NCBI RefSeq assembly: GCF_003369795.1
Contig: NZ_CP026730.1
Location: 1,240,001 to 1,304,000 of the forward strand
Origin: Streptomyces sp. CB09001
GTDB taxonomy: Bacteria > Actinomycetota > Actinomycetes > Streptomycetales > Streptomycetaceae
Direction: 5' to 3'
Length of the DNA: 64,000 nt
A model generated the notes under the pieces. That model saw nothing but the letters and a program-made list of their open reading frames with translations. It ran no database searches and was not told the DNA's origin. Made by a program: the position numbers and the translations under genes. Shown in pieces: positions 9,375 through 18,568 of this stretch. Each line of letters opens with the position of its first letter. Position 1 is the stretch's first letter.

Positions 9375-10483
9375 TGTCGTCCCTGACGGTGAGGGTCCCG
9401 GAGGAGCTGTCGGCCCGGGTGCCGGTCGAGCAGCGGGGGCCGGGGATCGACCGGGACGGTGTGCGGCTGCTGGTGTCGCGCGGCACCGAGGTGTCGCACC
9501 ACGGGTTCGCGGAGCTGCCGGGGCTGCTGCGGGCCGGTGATCTGCTGGTGGTGAACACGTCGCCCACGCTGGCCGCCGCGGTGGACGGCAGGGTCGGGCA
9601 CGCGCGCGTGGTGGTGCATTTCTCCACGCGCGGGGACGACGGCCGGTGGGCGGTGGAGCTGCGGGAACCGGACGGGCGGGGCACCACGCGCGCGCGTGCG
9701 GAAGCGGCGGAAGCGGCGGACGGCCCGCGCGCGCGTGCGCAGGGAGTGGGGGCACGCGGGTGCGGTGGTCCGGCGGGGACGAAGGTGCGGCTGCCGGGTG
9801 GTGCGCGGCTGGTGCTGGAGGAGCCGCTGAGTGCGCGCGGCGACCGGCTGTGGTGGGCGCGGGTGTCGGGGGTGGAGGTGCCCGCGCTGCTTCGGGAGCA
9901 CGGGCGGCCCATTCGGTACTCCTATACGGACCGGGACCAGCCGCTGTCCGTCTACCAGACGGTGTTCGCGCTGCCGTACGCGGACGGGACGGGCAGTGCG
10001 GAGATGCCGAGCGCGGCGCGGCCCTTCACGGCGCGGCTGGTGGCGGAGCTGGTGAGCCGTGGGGTGCAGTTCGCGCCGGTGACGCTGCACACGGGGGTGG
10101 CCTCGGCCGAGTCGCACGAGCCGCCCTACCCGGAGCGGTTCGCCGTGCCGGAGGCGTCGGCGCGGCTGATCAACGCCGTGCGCGCCGGTGACGGGCGGGT
10201 GGTGGCGGTGGGGACGACGGCCGTGCGGGCGGTGGAGTCGGCGGCCGGCCCCGACGGGGTCGTACGGGCGCGGGCCGGGTGGACCGATCTGGTCGTGACC
10301 CCGGAGCGTGGGGTGCGGGTGGTGGAGGGCCTGCTCACGGGGCTGCACGAGCCCGAGGCCTCGCATCTGCTGATGCTGGAGGCGGTGGCGGGGCCGGCGG
10401 CGATCGACCGTGGGTACGAGGCGGCGGTGGGCGGGCGCTACCTGTGGCACGAGTTCGGGGACGTCCATCTCCTCCTGCCGTAG
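9374..10483 (+). CDS. QueA-family S-adenosylmethionine:tRNA ribosyltransferase-isomerase-like protein
   Basis: A 369-residue protein of the QueA family, which transfers the ribosyl moiety of SAM to 7-aminomethyl-7-deazaguanine in tRNA during queuosine synthesis. Family signatures are PEELSARVPVEQRG, the DLLVVNTSPTLAAAV segment near 65, IRYSYTDRDQPLSVYQTVFA, VTLHTGVAS, PERFAVPEAS, VVAVGTTAVRAVES and the closing HLLMLEAV. There is an Ala/Gly/Arg-rich insertion at about 103-135. The ATG overlaps the SDR stop. No other queuosine gene is nearby, so canonical QueA activity is not proven. Confidence 0.85.
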   Translation: MSSLTVRVPEELSARVPVEQRGPGIDRDGVRLLVSRGTEVSHHGFAELPGLLRAGDLLVVNTSPTLAAAVDGRVGHARVVVHFSTRGDDGRWAVELREPDGRGTTRARAEAAEAADGPRARAQGVGARGCGGPAGTKVRLPGGARLVLEEPLSARGDRLWWARVSGVEVPALLREHGRPIRYSYTDRDQPLSVYQTVFALPYADGTGSAEMPSAARPFTARLVAELVSRGVQFAPVTLHTGVASAESHEPPYPERFAVPEASARLINAVRAGDGRVVAVGTTAVRAVESAAGPDGVVRARAGWTDLVVTPERGVRVVEGLLTGLHEPEASHLLMLEAVAGPAAIDRGYEAAVGGRYLWHEFGDVHLLLP

Positions 10484-10554
10484 GAAGGCGGCGTGCAGCC
10501 ACTCACACTTCGCATTGCTCCAGCAACTATCAGTGAGAAAGGTGGGGGGTCGAT

Positions 10555-10620
10555 GTGAGCCCGCACATAGGGCGCACGTCACGTACGAAGGGGAGTAGGA
10601 GAGCGACTCGTCCGTTTTGA
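10555..10620 (+). CDS. Candidate 21-codon small basic ORF (or part of a small RNA)
   Basis: A GTG start preceded by GGTGGGGGG opens a 21-codon frame rich in Arg, Lys, Ser and Thr (MSPHIGRTSRTKGS then RRATRPF). Its TGA ends two bases before a classic intrinsic terminator. The spacing looks like a compact gene. Against translation, it uses codons rare here (ATA, TCA, AGG, AGA), so the transcript could instead be a small RNA or leader. I do not recognise the peptide. Confidence 0.3.
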   Translation: MSPHIGRTSRTKGSRRATRPF

Positions 10621-10621
10621 G

Positions 10622-10651
10622 CGGGGCAGATGGTCCAATCTGCCCCGTTTT
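10622..10651 (+). terminator. Intrinsic terminator with T-run
   Basis: A perfect 10-bp stem CGGGGCAGAT / ATCTGCCCCG with loop GGTCCA is followed directly by TTTTGCC. It is one of the few Rho-independent-looking terminators here with a U-tract. It ends whatever is transcribed across 10484-10620. Confidence 0.85.
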
Positions 10652-10707
10652 GCCGTTCCCTGATCCACTACCCAGGATCGTACGTCACACCTTTGCCTCC
10701 GGATTTT

Positions 10708-10810
10708 GCGGTCGCTAAGAATTGCTCTCGTCGCTCAGCGCCGTGGGTTCTCCCCCGCGGCGTTTGTGCCGGAAGCACCAACTGTCCCCACCGGACGAGA
10801 GCGACCTCCG
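10708..10810 (+). promoter_or_regulatory. Structured leader, candidate ydaO-type c-di-AMP riboswitch
   Basis: The leader of the transglycosylase gene folds from complementarities seen by eye. An outer 9-bp stem GCTCTCGTC (10724-10732) / GACGAGAGC (10794-10802) encloses GCCGTGG / CCGCGGC and GTGC / GCAC hairpins. It also encloses GGTTCTCCCCC and CCGGAAGCACCAAC blocks resembling the actinobacterial ydaO motif. In Streptomyces, ydaO riboswitches sit before cell-wall hydrolase genes, which matches the downstream gene. The assignment rests on resemblance; a covariance-model search was not possible. Confidence 0.45.
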
Positions 10811-10836
10811 CGCTATTCGAAGAGGTCTATCCCGCC

Positions 10837-11553
10837 ATGCTCAAGAACATCCTTCCCCGTGGTCGCAGTCGTTCCCTGAACCGCACCCAGAAGGCCGCGA
10901 TCGCCGGTGTCGGCGCGCTCGGCGCCGCCGCCGTCGCCCTCACCGCCGTTCCGGCCAGCGGCCAGACGACGACCACGAGCGAGGCCGCTCCGACGGCCAA
11001 GGTGGCGTACAGCACCAAGCAGATCCAGGACGTGCACGCCGGTGTCACCGGCCAGCTCGCCGGCGCGAGCCAGAAGGTCGCCGCCATCGAGGCCAAGAAG
11101 GAGGCGGCCGCCAAGAAGGCGACCGCCGAGAAGAAGGCCACTGCCAAGAAGGCCGCAGCCAAGCGTGAGGCGAAGGAGACCACCAGCCGGTCCGCCCAGC
11201 GCACCGAGGTCAAGAAGGCCGCGAAGTCCTACCCGAACAACCTCGACGGCTGGATCCGCGAGGCCCGGGCCATCCTGGCCAAGCACGACATCCCGGGTAC
11301 CTACGACGGCATCCACCGCAACATCATGCGGGAGTCGTCCGGCAACCCGAAGGCCATCAACGACTGGGACATCAACGCCATCAACGGCATCCCGTCGAAG
11401 GGCCTGCTCCAGGTCATCCCGCCGACGTTCAAGGCGTACCACGTGCCTGGTACCTCCTGGAACATCTACGACCCGGTCGCCAACATCACCGCCGCGTGCA
11501 ACTACGCCGCGGACAAGTACGGCACCATGGACAACGTCGACAGCGCGTACTGA
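10837..11553 (+). CDS. Secreted transglycosylase with SLT domain
   Basis: A 238-residue exported wall enzyme. The N-terminus MLKNILPRGRSRSLNRTQKA, then a hydrophobic AIAGVGALGAAAVALTAV and an AxA-type site near residue 40 form a signal peptide. An Ala/Lys-rich helix (about 85-125, repeats of AAKKATAEKK) could bind the wall. The C-terminal SLT-like domain (130-238) has the catalytic Glu in NIMRESSGNP, then KGLLQVIPPTFKAY and NITAACNYAADKYG. The frame is open upstream to 10630, but ATG at 10837 gives the signal peptide. It lies between a structured leader and a 16-bp terminator. Confidence 0.9.
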   Translation: MLKNILPRGRSRSLNRTQKAAIAGVGALGAAAVALTAVPASGQTTTTSEAAPTAKVAYSTKQIQDVHAGVTGQLAGASQKVAAIEAKKEAAAKKATAEKKATAKKAAAKREAKETTSRSAQRTEVKKAAKSYPNNLDGWIREARAILAKHDIPGTYDGIHRNIMRESSGNPKAINDWDINAINGIPSKGLLQVIPPTFKAYHVPGTSWNIYDPVANITAACNYAADKYGTMDNVDSAY

Positions 11554-11599
11554 GGTCGGCGCGGACCTCTTCACGACGTCGCCGACGCCGCACCGTACG

Positions 11600-11639
11600 C
11601 CGAAGGGCGGCACCCTCCTGACGGGGTGCCGCCCTTCGG
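11600..11639. terminator. Strong bidirectional hairpin terminator
   Basis: A perfect 16-bp inverted repeat (CCGAAGGGCGGCACCC / GGGTGCCGCCCTTCGG) with an 8-base loop sits between the convergent transglycosylase and FHA-ABC genes. Confidence 0.9.
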
Positions 11640-11678
11640 GGCGTGCGGGCCGGGCCTTCTGGCCCGCCAGACCTCGGC

Positions 11679-14267
11679 CTACTTGCGCATGACCTCGGGC
11701 TCGTGCCGGCGCAGGAAGCGGGCGACGAAGAAGCCGCAGATCACACCGAGGACGATCAGGGCGACCATGTCCATGCCCCAGGCGCCCACGGTGTGCTCCC
11801 ACAGCGGGTCGGCCTCGGCGCCCTTCTCGGGCGGGCTGATCTTGTTGAAGTCCAGCGTGGCACCGGCAGCCGCGACCGCCCAGCGCGAGGGCATCAGGTA
11901 CGAGAACTGGTTGACGCCGACCGCGCCGTTCAGGGCGAAGAGGCAGCCGGTGAAGACGACCTGGATGATCGCGAACATCACCAGCAGCGGCATGGTCTTC
12001 TCGGCCGTCTTCACCAGCGAGGAGATGACCAGGCCGAACATCATCGAGGTGAAGCCCAGCGCCATGATCGGCAGGGACAGCTCGACCAGCGTCGCGCCGC
12101 CCAGGACCAGCCCCTCGTCGGGGATCTCCCGGGTGGCGAAGCCGATCACACCGACCAGCAGGCCCTGGAACACCGTGATCAGGCCGAGCACGAAGACCTT
12201 GGACATCAGGTACGCGGACCGGGACAGGCCCGTCGCGCGTTCCCGCTCGTAGATCACCCGTTCCTTGATCAGCTCACGGACCGAGTTCGCGGCACCGGCG
12301 AAGCAGGCGCCGACCGCGAGGATCAGCAGGACCGTGGTGGCGGTGCCGTTCGGGATGATCCGGCCGGTCTGCGGGTTCGCGGGGTTGGGCAGCAGGCCCT
12401 TGTCCGCGTCGATGAGCAGGCTCACCGCGCCCAGCACGGCCGGCAGGATCACCATCAGGGCCAGGAAGCCCTTGTCCGAGGCGATCACCGACGTGTAGCG
12501 CCGCACCAGCGTGACGAACTGGGACATCCAGCCCTGTGGCTTCGGCGGCCTCATCGCCTGCATCGGCGGAACCTGTACGGACTGCGGCGCGACGGCGTCG
12601 AGGTCCGCGGCGTACATCTGGTAGTGCTGCGAGCCCTTCCAGCGGCCCGCCCAGTCGTAGTCGCGGTAGTTCTCGAAGGCGGAGAAGACGTCGGCCCAGG
12701 TGTCGTAGCCGAAGAAGTTCAGCGCCTCCTCGGGCGGGCCGAAGTAGGCCACGGAACCGCCCGGCGCCATCACGAGGAGCTTGTCGCAGGTCGCCAGCTC
12801 GGCCACCGAGTGGGTGACGACGAGGACGGTGCGGCCGTCGTCGGCGAGACCGCGGAGCAGCTGCATGACGTCGCGGTCCATGCCCGGGTCGAGGCCGGAG
12901 GTCGGCTCGTCCAGGAAGATCAGCGACGGCTTGGTGAGCAGCTCCAGGGCGACGGACACGCGCTTGCGCTGGCCGCCGGACAGGGACGTGACCTTCTTGT
13001 CCTTGTGGATGTCCAGCTTCAGCTCGCGCAGCACCTCGTCGATGCGGGCGTTGCGCTCGGCGGCCGTGGTATCGGCCGGGAAGCGGAGCTTCGCCGCGTA
13101 CTTGAGCGCCTTCTTGACGGTCAGCTCCTTGTGCAGGATGTCGTCCTGCGGGACCAGACCGATGCGCTGGCGCAGTTCGGCGAACTGCTTGTACAGGTTC
13201 CGGTTGTCGTAGAGGACCTCGCCCTGGTCGGCCGGCCGGTAGCCGGTGAGCGCCTTGAGCAGGGTCGACTTGCCGGATCCGGACGGGCCGATCACCGCGA
13301 TCAGCGACTTCTCGGGCACGCCGAAGGAGACGTCCTTGAGGATCTGCTTGCCGCCGTCGACCGTGACGGTCAGGTGCCGGGCCGAGAAGGAGACCTCACC
13401 GGTGTCGACGAACTCCTCGAGCCGGTCGCCGACGATCTGGAACGTCGAGTGACCGACGCCGACGATGTCGGTCGGGCCGAGCAGCTGGGAGCCGCCCTTG
13501 GCGATCGGCTGGCCGTTGACGTACGTGCCGTTGTGCGAGCCGAGGTCGCGGATCTCCATGCGCCCGTCGGGCGTCGAGTGGAACTCCGCGTGGTTGCGGG
13601 AGACCTGGAGGTCGGAGACGACCAGGTCGTTCTCCAGGGCACGGCCGATGCGCATCACGCGGCCGAGCGAGAACTGGTGGAACGTGGTCGGGCTGCGGTC
13701 CCCGTGGACCGGTGGCGCCCCCGCCGCGCCGCCTGGTCCCTGCTGCTGGGGGAAGTGCGGCGCAGCCTGCTGCGGCGGCTGTTGCTGCTGCCAGCCGGCC
13801 TGCTGGGCCTGGTGCTGTTGCCCGTGCTGCGGCGGCTGCTGCGGCGGCGCCTGCTGCTGGAACGGCTCCTGCGCGGGCGGCGCCTGCTGGGCCCAGCCCG
13901 CGTTCGCGCCCTGCGCGGCGTACGGCTGCTGCTGCGGCTGTTGCGGCTGGGCCTGCGGCGCGCCGGCCGGGGCCTGTGCGCCGGTCAGGCTCACGCGCGG
14001 CCCGTCGGTCGCGTTGCCCAGGTTCAGCACCGTGCCGGCGCCGAGCTCCGTCTGCTGGACCCGCTGCCCGTGCACGAACGTGCCGTTGGTGCTGCCGTGG
14101 TCCTCGACCACCCAACCGCGGCCGTTGAAACTGATCGTGGCATGCCGCCAGGAGACCCTGGCGTCGTCGAAAACAAGCTCCCCCTGCGGATCGCGTCCTA
14201 GCGCGTATGACCGGGACGGATCGAGCGTCCAGGTCCGTCCATTGGATTCCAGTACGAGTTCCGGCAC
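11679..14267 (-). CDS. FHA-domain ABC transporter, ATPase fused to permease
   Basis: An 862-residue half-transporter. FHA domain 1 (about 1-90, GRDPQGELVFDDARVSWRHA) is followed by a Gln/Pro-rich linker (about 105-190) and FHA domain 2 (about 195-290, IGRALENDLVVSDLQVSRNHA). The ABC ATPase (about 305-540) has Walker A GPSGSGKST, signature LSGGQRKR and Walker B LIFLDEP. Then comes an ABC2-type membrane domain with about six helices (590-850). FHA domains bind phospho-threonine, so a Ser/Thr kinase probably controls it. The substrate is unknown; related mycobacterial proteins (Rv1747) export cell-envelope lipids. Transcribed divergently from the streptophobe gene. Confidence 0.93.
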   Translation of the reverse strand: MPELVLESNGRTWTLDPSRSYALGRDPQGELVFDDARVSWRHATISFNGRGWVVEDHGSTNGTFVHGQRVQQTELGAGTVLNLGNATDGPRVSLTGAQAPAGAPQAQPQQPQQQPYAAQGANAGWAQQAPPAQEPFQQQAPPQQPPQHGQQHQAQQAGWQQQQPPQQAAPHFPQQQGPGGAAGAPPVHGDRSPTTFHQFSLGRVMRIGRALENDLVVSDLQVSRNHAEFHSTPDGRMEIRDLGSHNGTYVNGQPIAKGGSQLLGPTDIVGVGHSTFQIVGDRLEEFVDTGEVSFSARHLTVTVDGGKQILKDVSFGVPEKSLIAVIGPSGSGKSTLLKALTGYRPADQGEVLYDNRNLYKQFAELRQRIGLVPQDDILHKELTVKKALKYAAKLRFPADTTAAERNARIDEVLRELKLDIHKDKKVTSLSGGQRKRVSVALELLTKPSLIFLDEPTSGLDPGMDRDVMQLLRGLADDGRTVLVVTHSVAELATCDKLLVMAPGGSVAYFGPPEEALNFFGYDTWADVFSAFENYRDYDWAGRWKGSQHYQMYAADLDAVAPQSVQVPPMQAMRPPKPQGWMSQFVTLVRRYTSVIASDKGFLALMVILPAVLGAVSLLIDADKGLLPNPANPQTGRIIPNGTATTVLLILAVGACFAGAANSVRELIKERVIYERERATGLSRSAYLMSKVFVLGLITVFQGLLVGVIGFATREIPDEGLVLGGATLVELSLPIMALGFTSMMFGLVISSLVKTAEKTMPLLVMFAIIQVVFTGCLFALNGAVGVNQFSYLMPSRWAVAAAGATLDFNKISPPEKGAEADPLWEHTVGAWGMDMVALIVLGVICGFFVARFLRRHEPEVMRK

Positions 14268-14506
14268 TCCAGCCCCACTGAGTTGTCCCCCGATGTGCTC
14301 CCGTCGCGGGGAGTCTAGGGATGTCGAACATCGGGGGGAACTATTTCAGGCTCGGGGCCCTGACCGAAAGTCGGGCCTTGTGAAAAGTGCGTAGGCGCCC
14401 ATCGGCCGTTCCCGTTGACGGGGTTGAAACCTGCCCGGAGAGTGGTATTCCACGCGAGGGGGACATGCGCGGCAACCTGACCGCGCAGCGGATCGGGGGG
14501 TCTGCC

Positions 14507-16498
14507 ATGAGCGCGTCCACGAGCGTCGACACCGAGGGGCACGGCACCCGTGTGCCGTGGGGCGACGTACTGCTGTCCGCGATCGCCTCCGTGAGCTGGG
14601 CATTGATCGGCATGGCGGGAACGGCGGCACTCGGCCTGCGGCTGCTGGACGCGGACGCGGCGGGCTCGCTCGGGCCGATGACCGCGGCGGTCGTGGCGCT
14701 CGGGGCGGGTGGTTCGGTCACACCGGCCGGTGATGTGTCCGCGTTCGGTCTGAAAGGGGCCGAGGCGCACACGGCCATCGAGATCACGCCACTGGGGGTG
14801 GGCCTGGTCGGTGCGCTGTTCCTGTCGTTCTTCTTCCTGCGGTCCCTGCGGGCGGCCGGAGTCGTCGTCTCTCCCGCCGAACTCCTGGCGCGCGCGGGCG
14901 CGGTGGTCGCGCTGTTCGTGGCGATGACGGGCGGACTGGCCTGGGCGGGGCACGACGTCGTGACGATCGACGGCACCTCGTTCGGGCCCGACCACCTCCC
15001 CGGCGGGGGTGGGAGCGGCGGGCTGGAGATTCCGGGGCTCGGTGACGTGGGTGACATCGGCGGGCTGCTGCCCGACCGGGTCGGTGACCTCGTGGATGCC
15101 CGGGCCGCCGTCGGGTTCACCGTCGACACCGCGCCCACGTTGCTGGGCGGCCTTGTCTGGTCGGCGGGGGTGCTGCTGATCGCGTTGCTGGCCTCGCGCC
15201 GCACTCCGCTGCCGCGCGGGTGCGAGGCCGTGCACCGGGTGGTGCGGCCGGCCGTGTCCGCCCTGGTCACGGTGGCGCTGGCGGCGGTGGCGGCCGGTCT
15301 CGCGGCGGCGGCCTGGGCGGCGATCGGCGACGACCATCCCCGGCGGATCGCGGGGGCCGCGCTGCTGGGCGCGCCGAACGGGGCCTGGCTCGGTGTCCCG
15401 CTCGGCCTGTTCGTGCCGTGGGACGGGCGGGCCACCGGTCAGCTGGTCGGGGTGCTCCCGGCTCCGCTGGACGATCTGCTCGGCTCCGGCGCCGACAGGC
15501 CGGTCACGCTGGGGCGGCTGGCGGAGCTGGACGGGCGGCTGTGGCTGCTGGGGGTGGCCGCGGCACTGACGATGCTGCTGGCCGGGGTCCTGACGGCGGT
15601 GCGGACGCCGGTGGCGCCCGGTGACGCGCGTCCCCTGGCCTTCGCCGGGCGCTGCGCACTGCGGCTGGGCGTCGCCACCGCGGTGGCGTTGCCGCTGTCG
15701 GCCCGGCTCACGGAGGTTTCCGTGGACGCCTCCCTGTCGGTGCTCGGCATCGACGCCTTCGGCGCGGGCATCGACCTGCACGGGCACCTCGGTGCGGCCG
15801 TACTGCTGGGTGCCGTCTGGGGCGCGGGTGCGGGGGCCGCCGGGGCGCTGTCGGCGTACGCGAGCGGCGCGGCGGGGGAACGGGCGACGGGCATGGCACT
15901 CAGTGCCGGTGCGGTGACGGAGGGCGTCAGCGCGGGAGGCGGGCCGTATGCGGGCGCGCCCTCGGGGCCGTACGCGGACGCGCCCTCGGGGCCGTACCGG
16001 CCGGGTACGCCGCACCGGCCGCCCGACCCGGGCGCCAATCCCTACCTGCGGTCGCGGGAGGTGGCCGAACGGCCGGGGTCCGGCACGGCACCGGGAACGG
16101 GCGAACCCGAAGACGCCCGTCCGGCGGGAGCGGGAGCGGGCCCGCCTCCGCGCGACGCCGGGTCCCTGCCGGGGCCCGGGCATACGGCGTCCGGCAGCAC
16201 GGGGCAGGCGCAGGTGGACCCGGCGCGGCAGGGAGGCAGCGGCGCGGGCCGTCGGAGCGGCGGCCCCGGGCAGTACGGCGACGAGGCGGGCCGGGAGGGC
16301 GGCGGGACGGATCGCCGGTCCGACGACGACGTGTACGGCGCCCCCACGGTGGCCGGGCCGCTGGGTCCGCCCCCGGGAACGCCGCGCCGGCCGCCGAGGC
16401 CGGGCGAACGGCCCCCGCAGTCCCGCCCCTGGGGCGAGGGGCCTCCTCCCCCGCCGCCCCCGCCACCCGCACCGCCTCGGCACCCCCGCGACGGGTAG
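14507..16498 (+). CDS. Streptophobe-family membrane protein
   Basis: A 663-residue protein that begins MSASTSVDTEGHGTRVPWGD and matches the actinomycete streptophobe family. About ten to twelve hydrophobic segments fill residues 20-470, and a long Pro/Gly-rich, disordered cytoplasmic tail follows (480-663, ending in a polyproline run). Tandem YAxAPSGP units occur near 485-500. The frame opens earlier at 14387, but ATG at 14507, after a GGGGGG tract, begins the conserved region. The function of the family is unknown. Confidence 0.85.
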   Translation: MSASTSVDTEGHGTRVPWGDVLLSAIASVSWALIGMAGTAALGLRLLDADAAGSLGPMTAAVVALGAGGSVTPAGDVSAFGLKGAEAHTAIEITPLGVGLVGALFLSFFFLRSLRAAGVVVSPAELLARAGAVVALFVAMTGGLAWAGHDVVTIDGTSFGPDHLPGGGGSGGLEIPGLGDVGDIGGLLPDRVGDLVDARAAVGFTVDTAPTLLGGLVWSAGVLLIALLASRRTPLPRGCEAVHRVVRPAVSALVTVALAAVAAGLAAAAWAAIGDDHPRRIAGAALLGAPNGAWLGVPLGLFVPWDGRATGQLVGVLPAPLDDLLGSGADRPVTLGRLAELDGRLWLLGVAAALTMLLAGVLTAVRTPVAPGDARPLAFAGRCALRLGVATAVALPLSARLTEVSVDASLSVLGIDAFGAGIDLHGHLGAAVLLGAVWGAGAGAAGALSAYASGAAGERATGMALSAGAVTEGVSAGGGPYAGAPSGPYADAPSGPYRPGTPHRPPDPGANPYLRSREVAERPGSGTAPGTGEPEDARPAGAGAGPPPRDAGSLPGPGHTASGSTGQAQVDPARQGGSGAGRRSGGPGQYGDEAGREGGGTDRRSDDDVYGAPTVAGPLGPPPGTPRRPPRPGERPPQSRPWGEGPPPPPPPPPAPPRHPRDG

Positions 16499-16628
16499 CC
16501 ACGGTCTGCTCCACTCCGGCTCCACTCCGGCGCCGCCCCGGCGGGCAGGAGTGCAGGGGTGCCGTTCCTGTCCGCCAGTCGGACCTGAGGCGCGGGCGGC
16601 ACGGGGTGCCGGATACGGTTGGAACACC

Positions 16629-17873
16629 ATGAGCGCTTCGCAGACCTCTGACGTTCCCACTCTCCTCGTCAAGATCTTCGGCAAGGACCGGCCCGGCATC
16701 ACGGCCGGCCTGTTCGACACTCTCGCCGCGTACTCCGTCGATGTCGTCGACATCGAGCAGGTCGTCACGCGTGGCCGGATCGTGCTGTGCGCGCTCGTGA
16801 CCGAGCCGCCCCGTGGTCTGGAGGGCGATCTGCGGGCGACCGTCCACAGCTGGGCGGAGTCGCTGAAGCTGCAGGCGGAGATCATCTCGGGGATCGGCGA
16901 CAACCGGCCGCGCGGGTTCGGCCGCTCCCTGGTCACGGTGCTCGGGCACCCGCTCACCGCGGAGGCCACCGCCGCCATAGCGTCCCGGATCACCGAATCC
17001 GGGAGCAACATCGACCGTATCTTCCGGCTGGCCAAGTACCCGGTGACCGCCGTCGAGTTCGCGGTCTCCGGCGTGGAGACCGAACCGCTGCGCACGGCGC
17101 TGGCCACCGAGGCGGCGGCGCTCGGCGTGGACATCGCGGTCGTCGCGGCGGGGCTGCACCGCAGGGCGCAGCGCCTGGTGGTGATGGACGTGGACTCCAC
17201 GCTGATCCAGGACGAGGTCATCGAGCTGTTCGCCGCGCACGCGGGCTGCGAGGACGAGGTCGCCGAGGTGACGGCGGCCGCGATGCGCGGGGAGCTGGAC
17301 TTCGAGCAGTCGCTGCACGCCCGCGTGGCCCTGCTGGCCGGTCTTGACGCCTCGGTGGTGGACAAGGTGCGCGCCGAGGTGCGGCTGACGCCGGGTGCCC
17401 GCACCCTGATCCGCACGCTGAAGCGGCTCGGCTACCAGGTGGGGGTCGTCTCCGGCGGCTTCACCCAGGTCACCGACGCCTTGCAGGAACAGCTGGGGCT
17501 GGACTTCGCCCAGGCCAACACGCTGGAGATCGTCGACGGCAGGCTGACCGGGCGGGTCACCGGGGAGATCGTGGACCGGGCGGGCAAGGCGCGGCTGCTG
17601 CGCCGGTTCGCCGCCGCGGCGGGCGTACCGCTGTCGCAGACCGTCGCGATCGGTGACGGTGCCAACGACCTGGACATGCTGAACGCGGCCGGACTCGGGG
17701 TCGCCTTCAACGCCAAGCCGGTGGTGCGCGAGGCGGCGCACACCGCCGTGAACGTGCCCTTCCTCGACACGGTGCTCTATCTGCTGGGCATCACCCGCGA
17801 GGAGGTCGAGGCCGCGGACACGCTGGACGACGATCTCGGCGACGGCCTCGGTCTGCCCGCCGAGCGGCCCTGA
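16629..17873 (+). CDS. serB: Phosphoserine phosphatase with N-terminal ACT domains
   Basis: A 414-residue SerB that makes L-serine from phosphoserine in the last step of the phosphorylated serine pathway. Two ACT-like regions (about 10-90 and 100-175, PTLLVKIFGKDRPGITAG) precede a HAD phosphatase domain. Its DVDST motif supplies nucleophile Asp187 and acid Asp189; motif II is VVSGGFTQV (about 273-281) and motif III IGDGANDLDML (about 340-350). The ACT part probably senses serine. ATG at 16629 follows GGTTGGAACACC. Monocistronic in appearance. Confidence 0.95.
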   Translation: MSASQTSDVPTLLVKIFGKDRPGITAGLFDTLAAYSVDVVDIEQVVTRGRIVLCALVTEPPRGLEGDLRATVHSWAESLKLQAEIISGIGDNRPRGFGRSLVTVLGHPLTAEATAAIASRITESGSNIDRIFRLAKYPVTAVEFAVSGVETEPLRTALATEAAALGVDIAVVAAGLHRRAQRLVVMDVDSTLIQDEVIELFAAHAGCEDEVAEVTAAAMRGELDFEQSLHARVALLAGLDASVVDKVRAEVRLTPGARTLIRTLKRLGYQVGVVSGGFTQVTDALQEQLGLDFAQANTLEIVDGRLTGRVTGEIVDRAGKARLLRRFAAAAGVPLSQTVAIGDGANDLDMLNAAGLGVAFNAKPVVREAAHTAVNVPFLDTVLYLLGITREEVEAADTLDDDLGDGLGLPAERP

Positions 17874-17957
17874 CCGGGCGCAGGAACCGACGGACGCCCG
17901 GCGCGGCGAGGGCCCGGACCGCGAGGGTGCCGTGCCCTGTCGCGTGGGGGCGGCGGG

Positions 17958-18476
17958 TCAGTCGGTCGGCGCCCAGTAGTCGACCAGGGCGGCCCGGCCG
18001 GGCTCCACGTCCTTCCAGGAGCCCGTGAAGGTGAGGACGGCGAAGGCGGCGGTCGGGAAGCCCCGGCGGTCGATCCGCTCGCGGACCTCGTCCTCGGCCG
18101 ATCCGGACAGGATCTCGGTCAGCGCCTCCATGCCCGGATTGTGGCCGATCACCAGCACGTTCCGCAGGTCGTCGGGGGTCTCGTTGAGCACGGCGATCAG
18201 CTCGCCGGGCGAGGCCTCGTAGATCCGCTCCTCGTAGACGGTCTTCGGCCGGTGCGGGAACTCCTGGACGGCGAGCTTCCAGGTCTCGCGGGTCCGGGCC
18301 GAGGTGGAGCACAGGGCCTGGTCGAAGGGCACGCCGGTGTCCGCGAGCCGGCGCCCGGCCTCCGCGGCGTCCATGCGGCCCCGGTCGGCGAGCGGCCGCT
18401 CGTGGTCGGTCACCTGTGGCCAGTCGGCTTTCGCATGCCGGAAGAGAACAATCCTGCGGGGTTCTGCGACGCTCAT
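17958..18476 (-). CDS. SixA-type histidine phosphatase family protein
   Basis: A 172-residue histidine-phosphatase-superfamily protein. The catalytic RHAK motif (LFRHAKADWP, about residues 12-21) and the second-half His in VIGHNPGMEAL (about 105-115) are present, as is the S-T-S-A-R-T-R-E-T-W segment. Close relatives are annotated phosphohistidine phosphatase SixA; the physiological substrate in Streptomyces is unknown. The frame is open to 18839, but ATG at 18476 starts the domain after a GGAAGAC ribosome site. Confidence 0.9.
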   Translation of the reverse strand: MSVAEPRRIVLFRHAKADWPQVTDHERPLADRGRMDAAEAGRRLADTGVPFDQALCSTSARTRETWKLAVQEFPHRPKTVYEERIYEASPGELIAVLNETPDDLRNVLVIGHNPGMEALTEILSGSAEDEVRERIDRRGFPTAAFAVLTFTGSWKDVEPGRAALVDYWAPTD

Positions 18477-18568
18477 GTCTTCCAGCTTCGCATGAAACAG
18501 GCCATGGGGCTCTGGGAGTTGACATGAGGGCTCACCGCGGGACGCGTGCGGGGGCCTGCGGCCGGCGC

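Noticed and set aside
11679..14267. 852-residue plus-strand open frame opposite the FHA-ABC transporter gene
   Set aside because: It is antisense to two FHA domains, a full ATPase and a permease; its sequence is low complexity without motifs.
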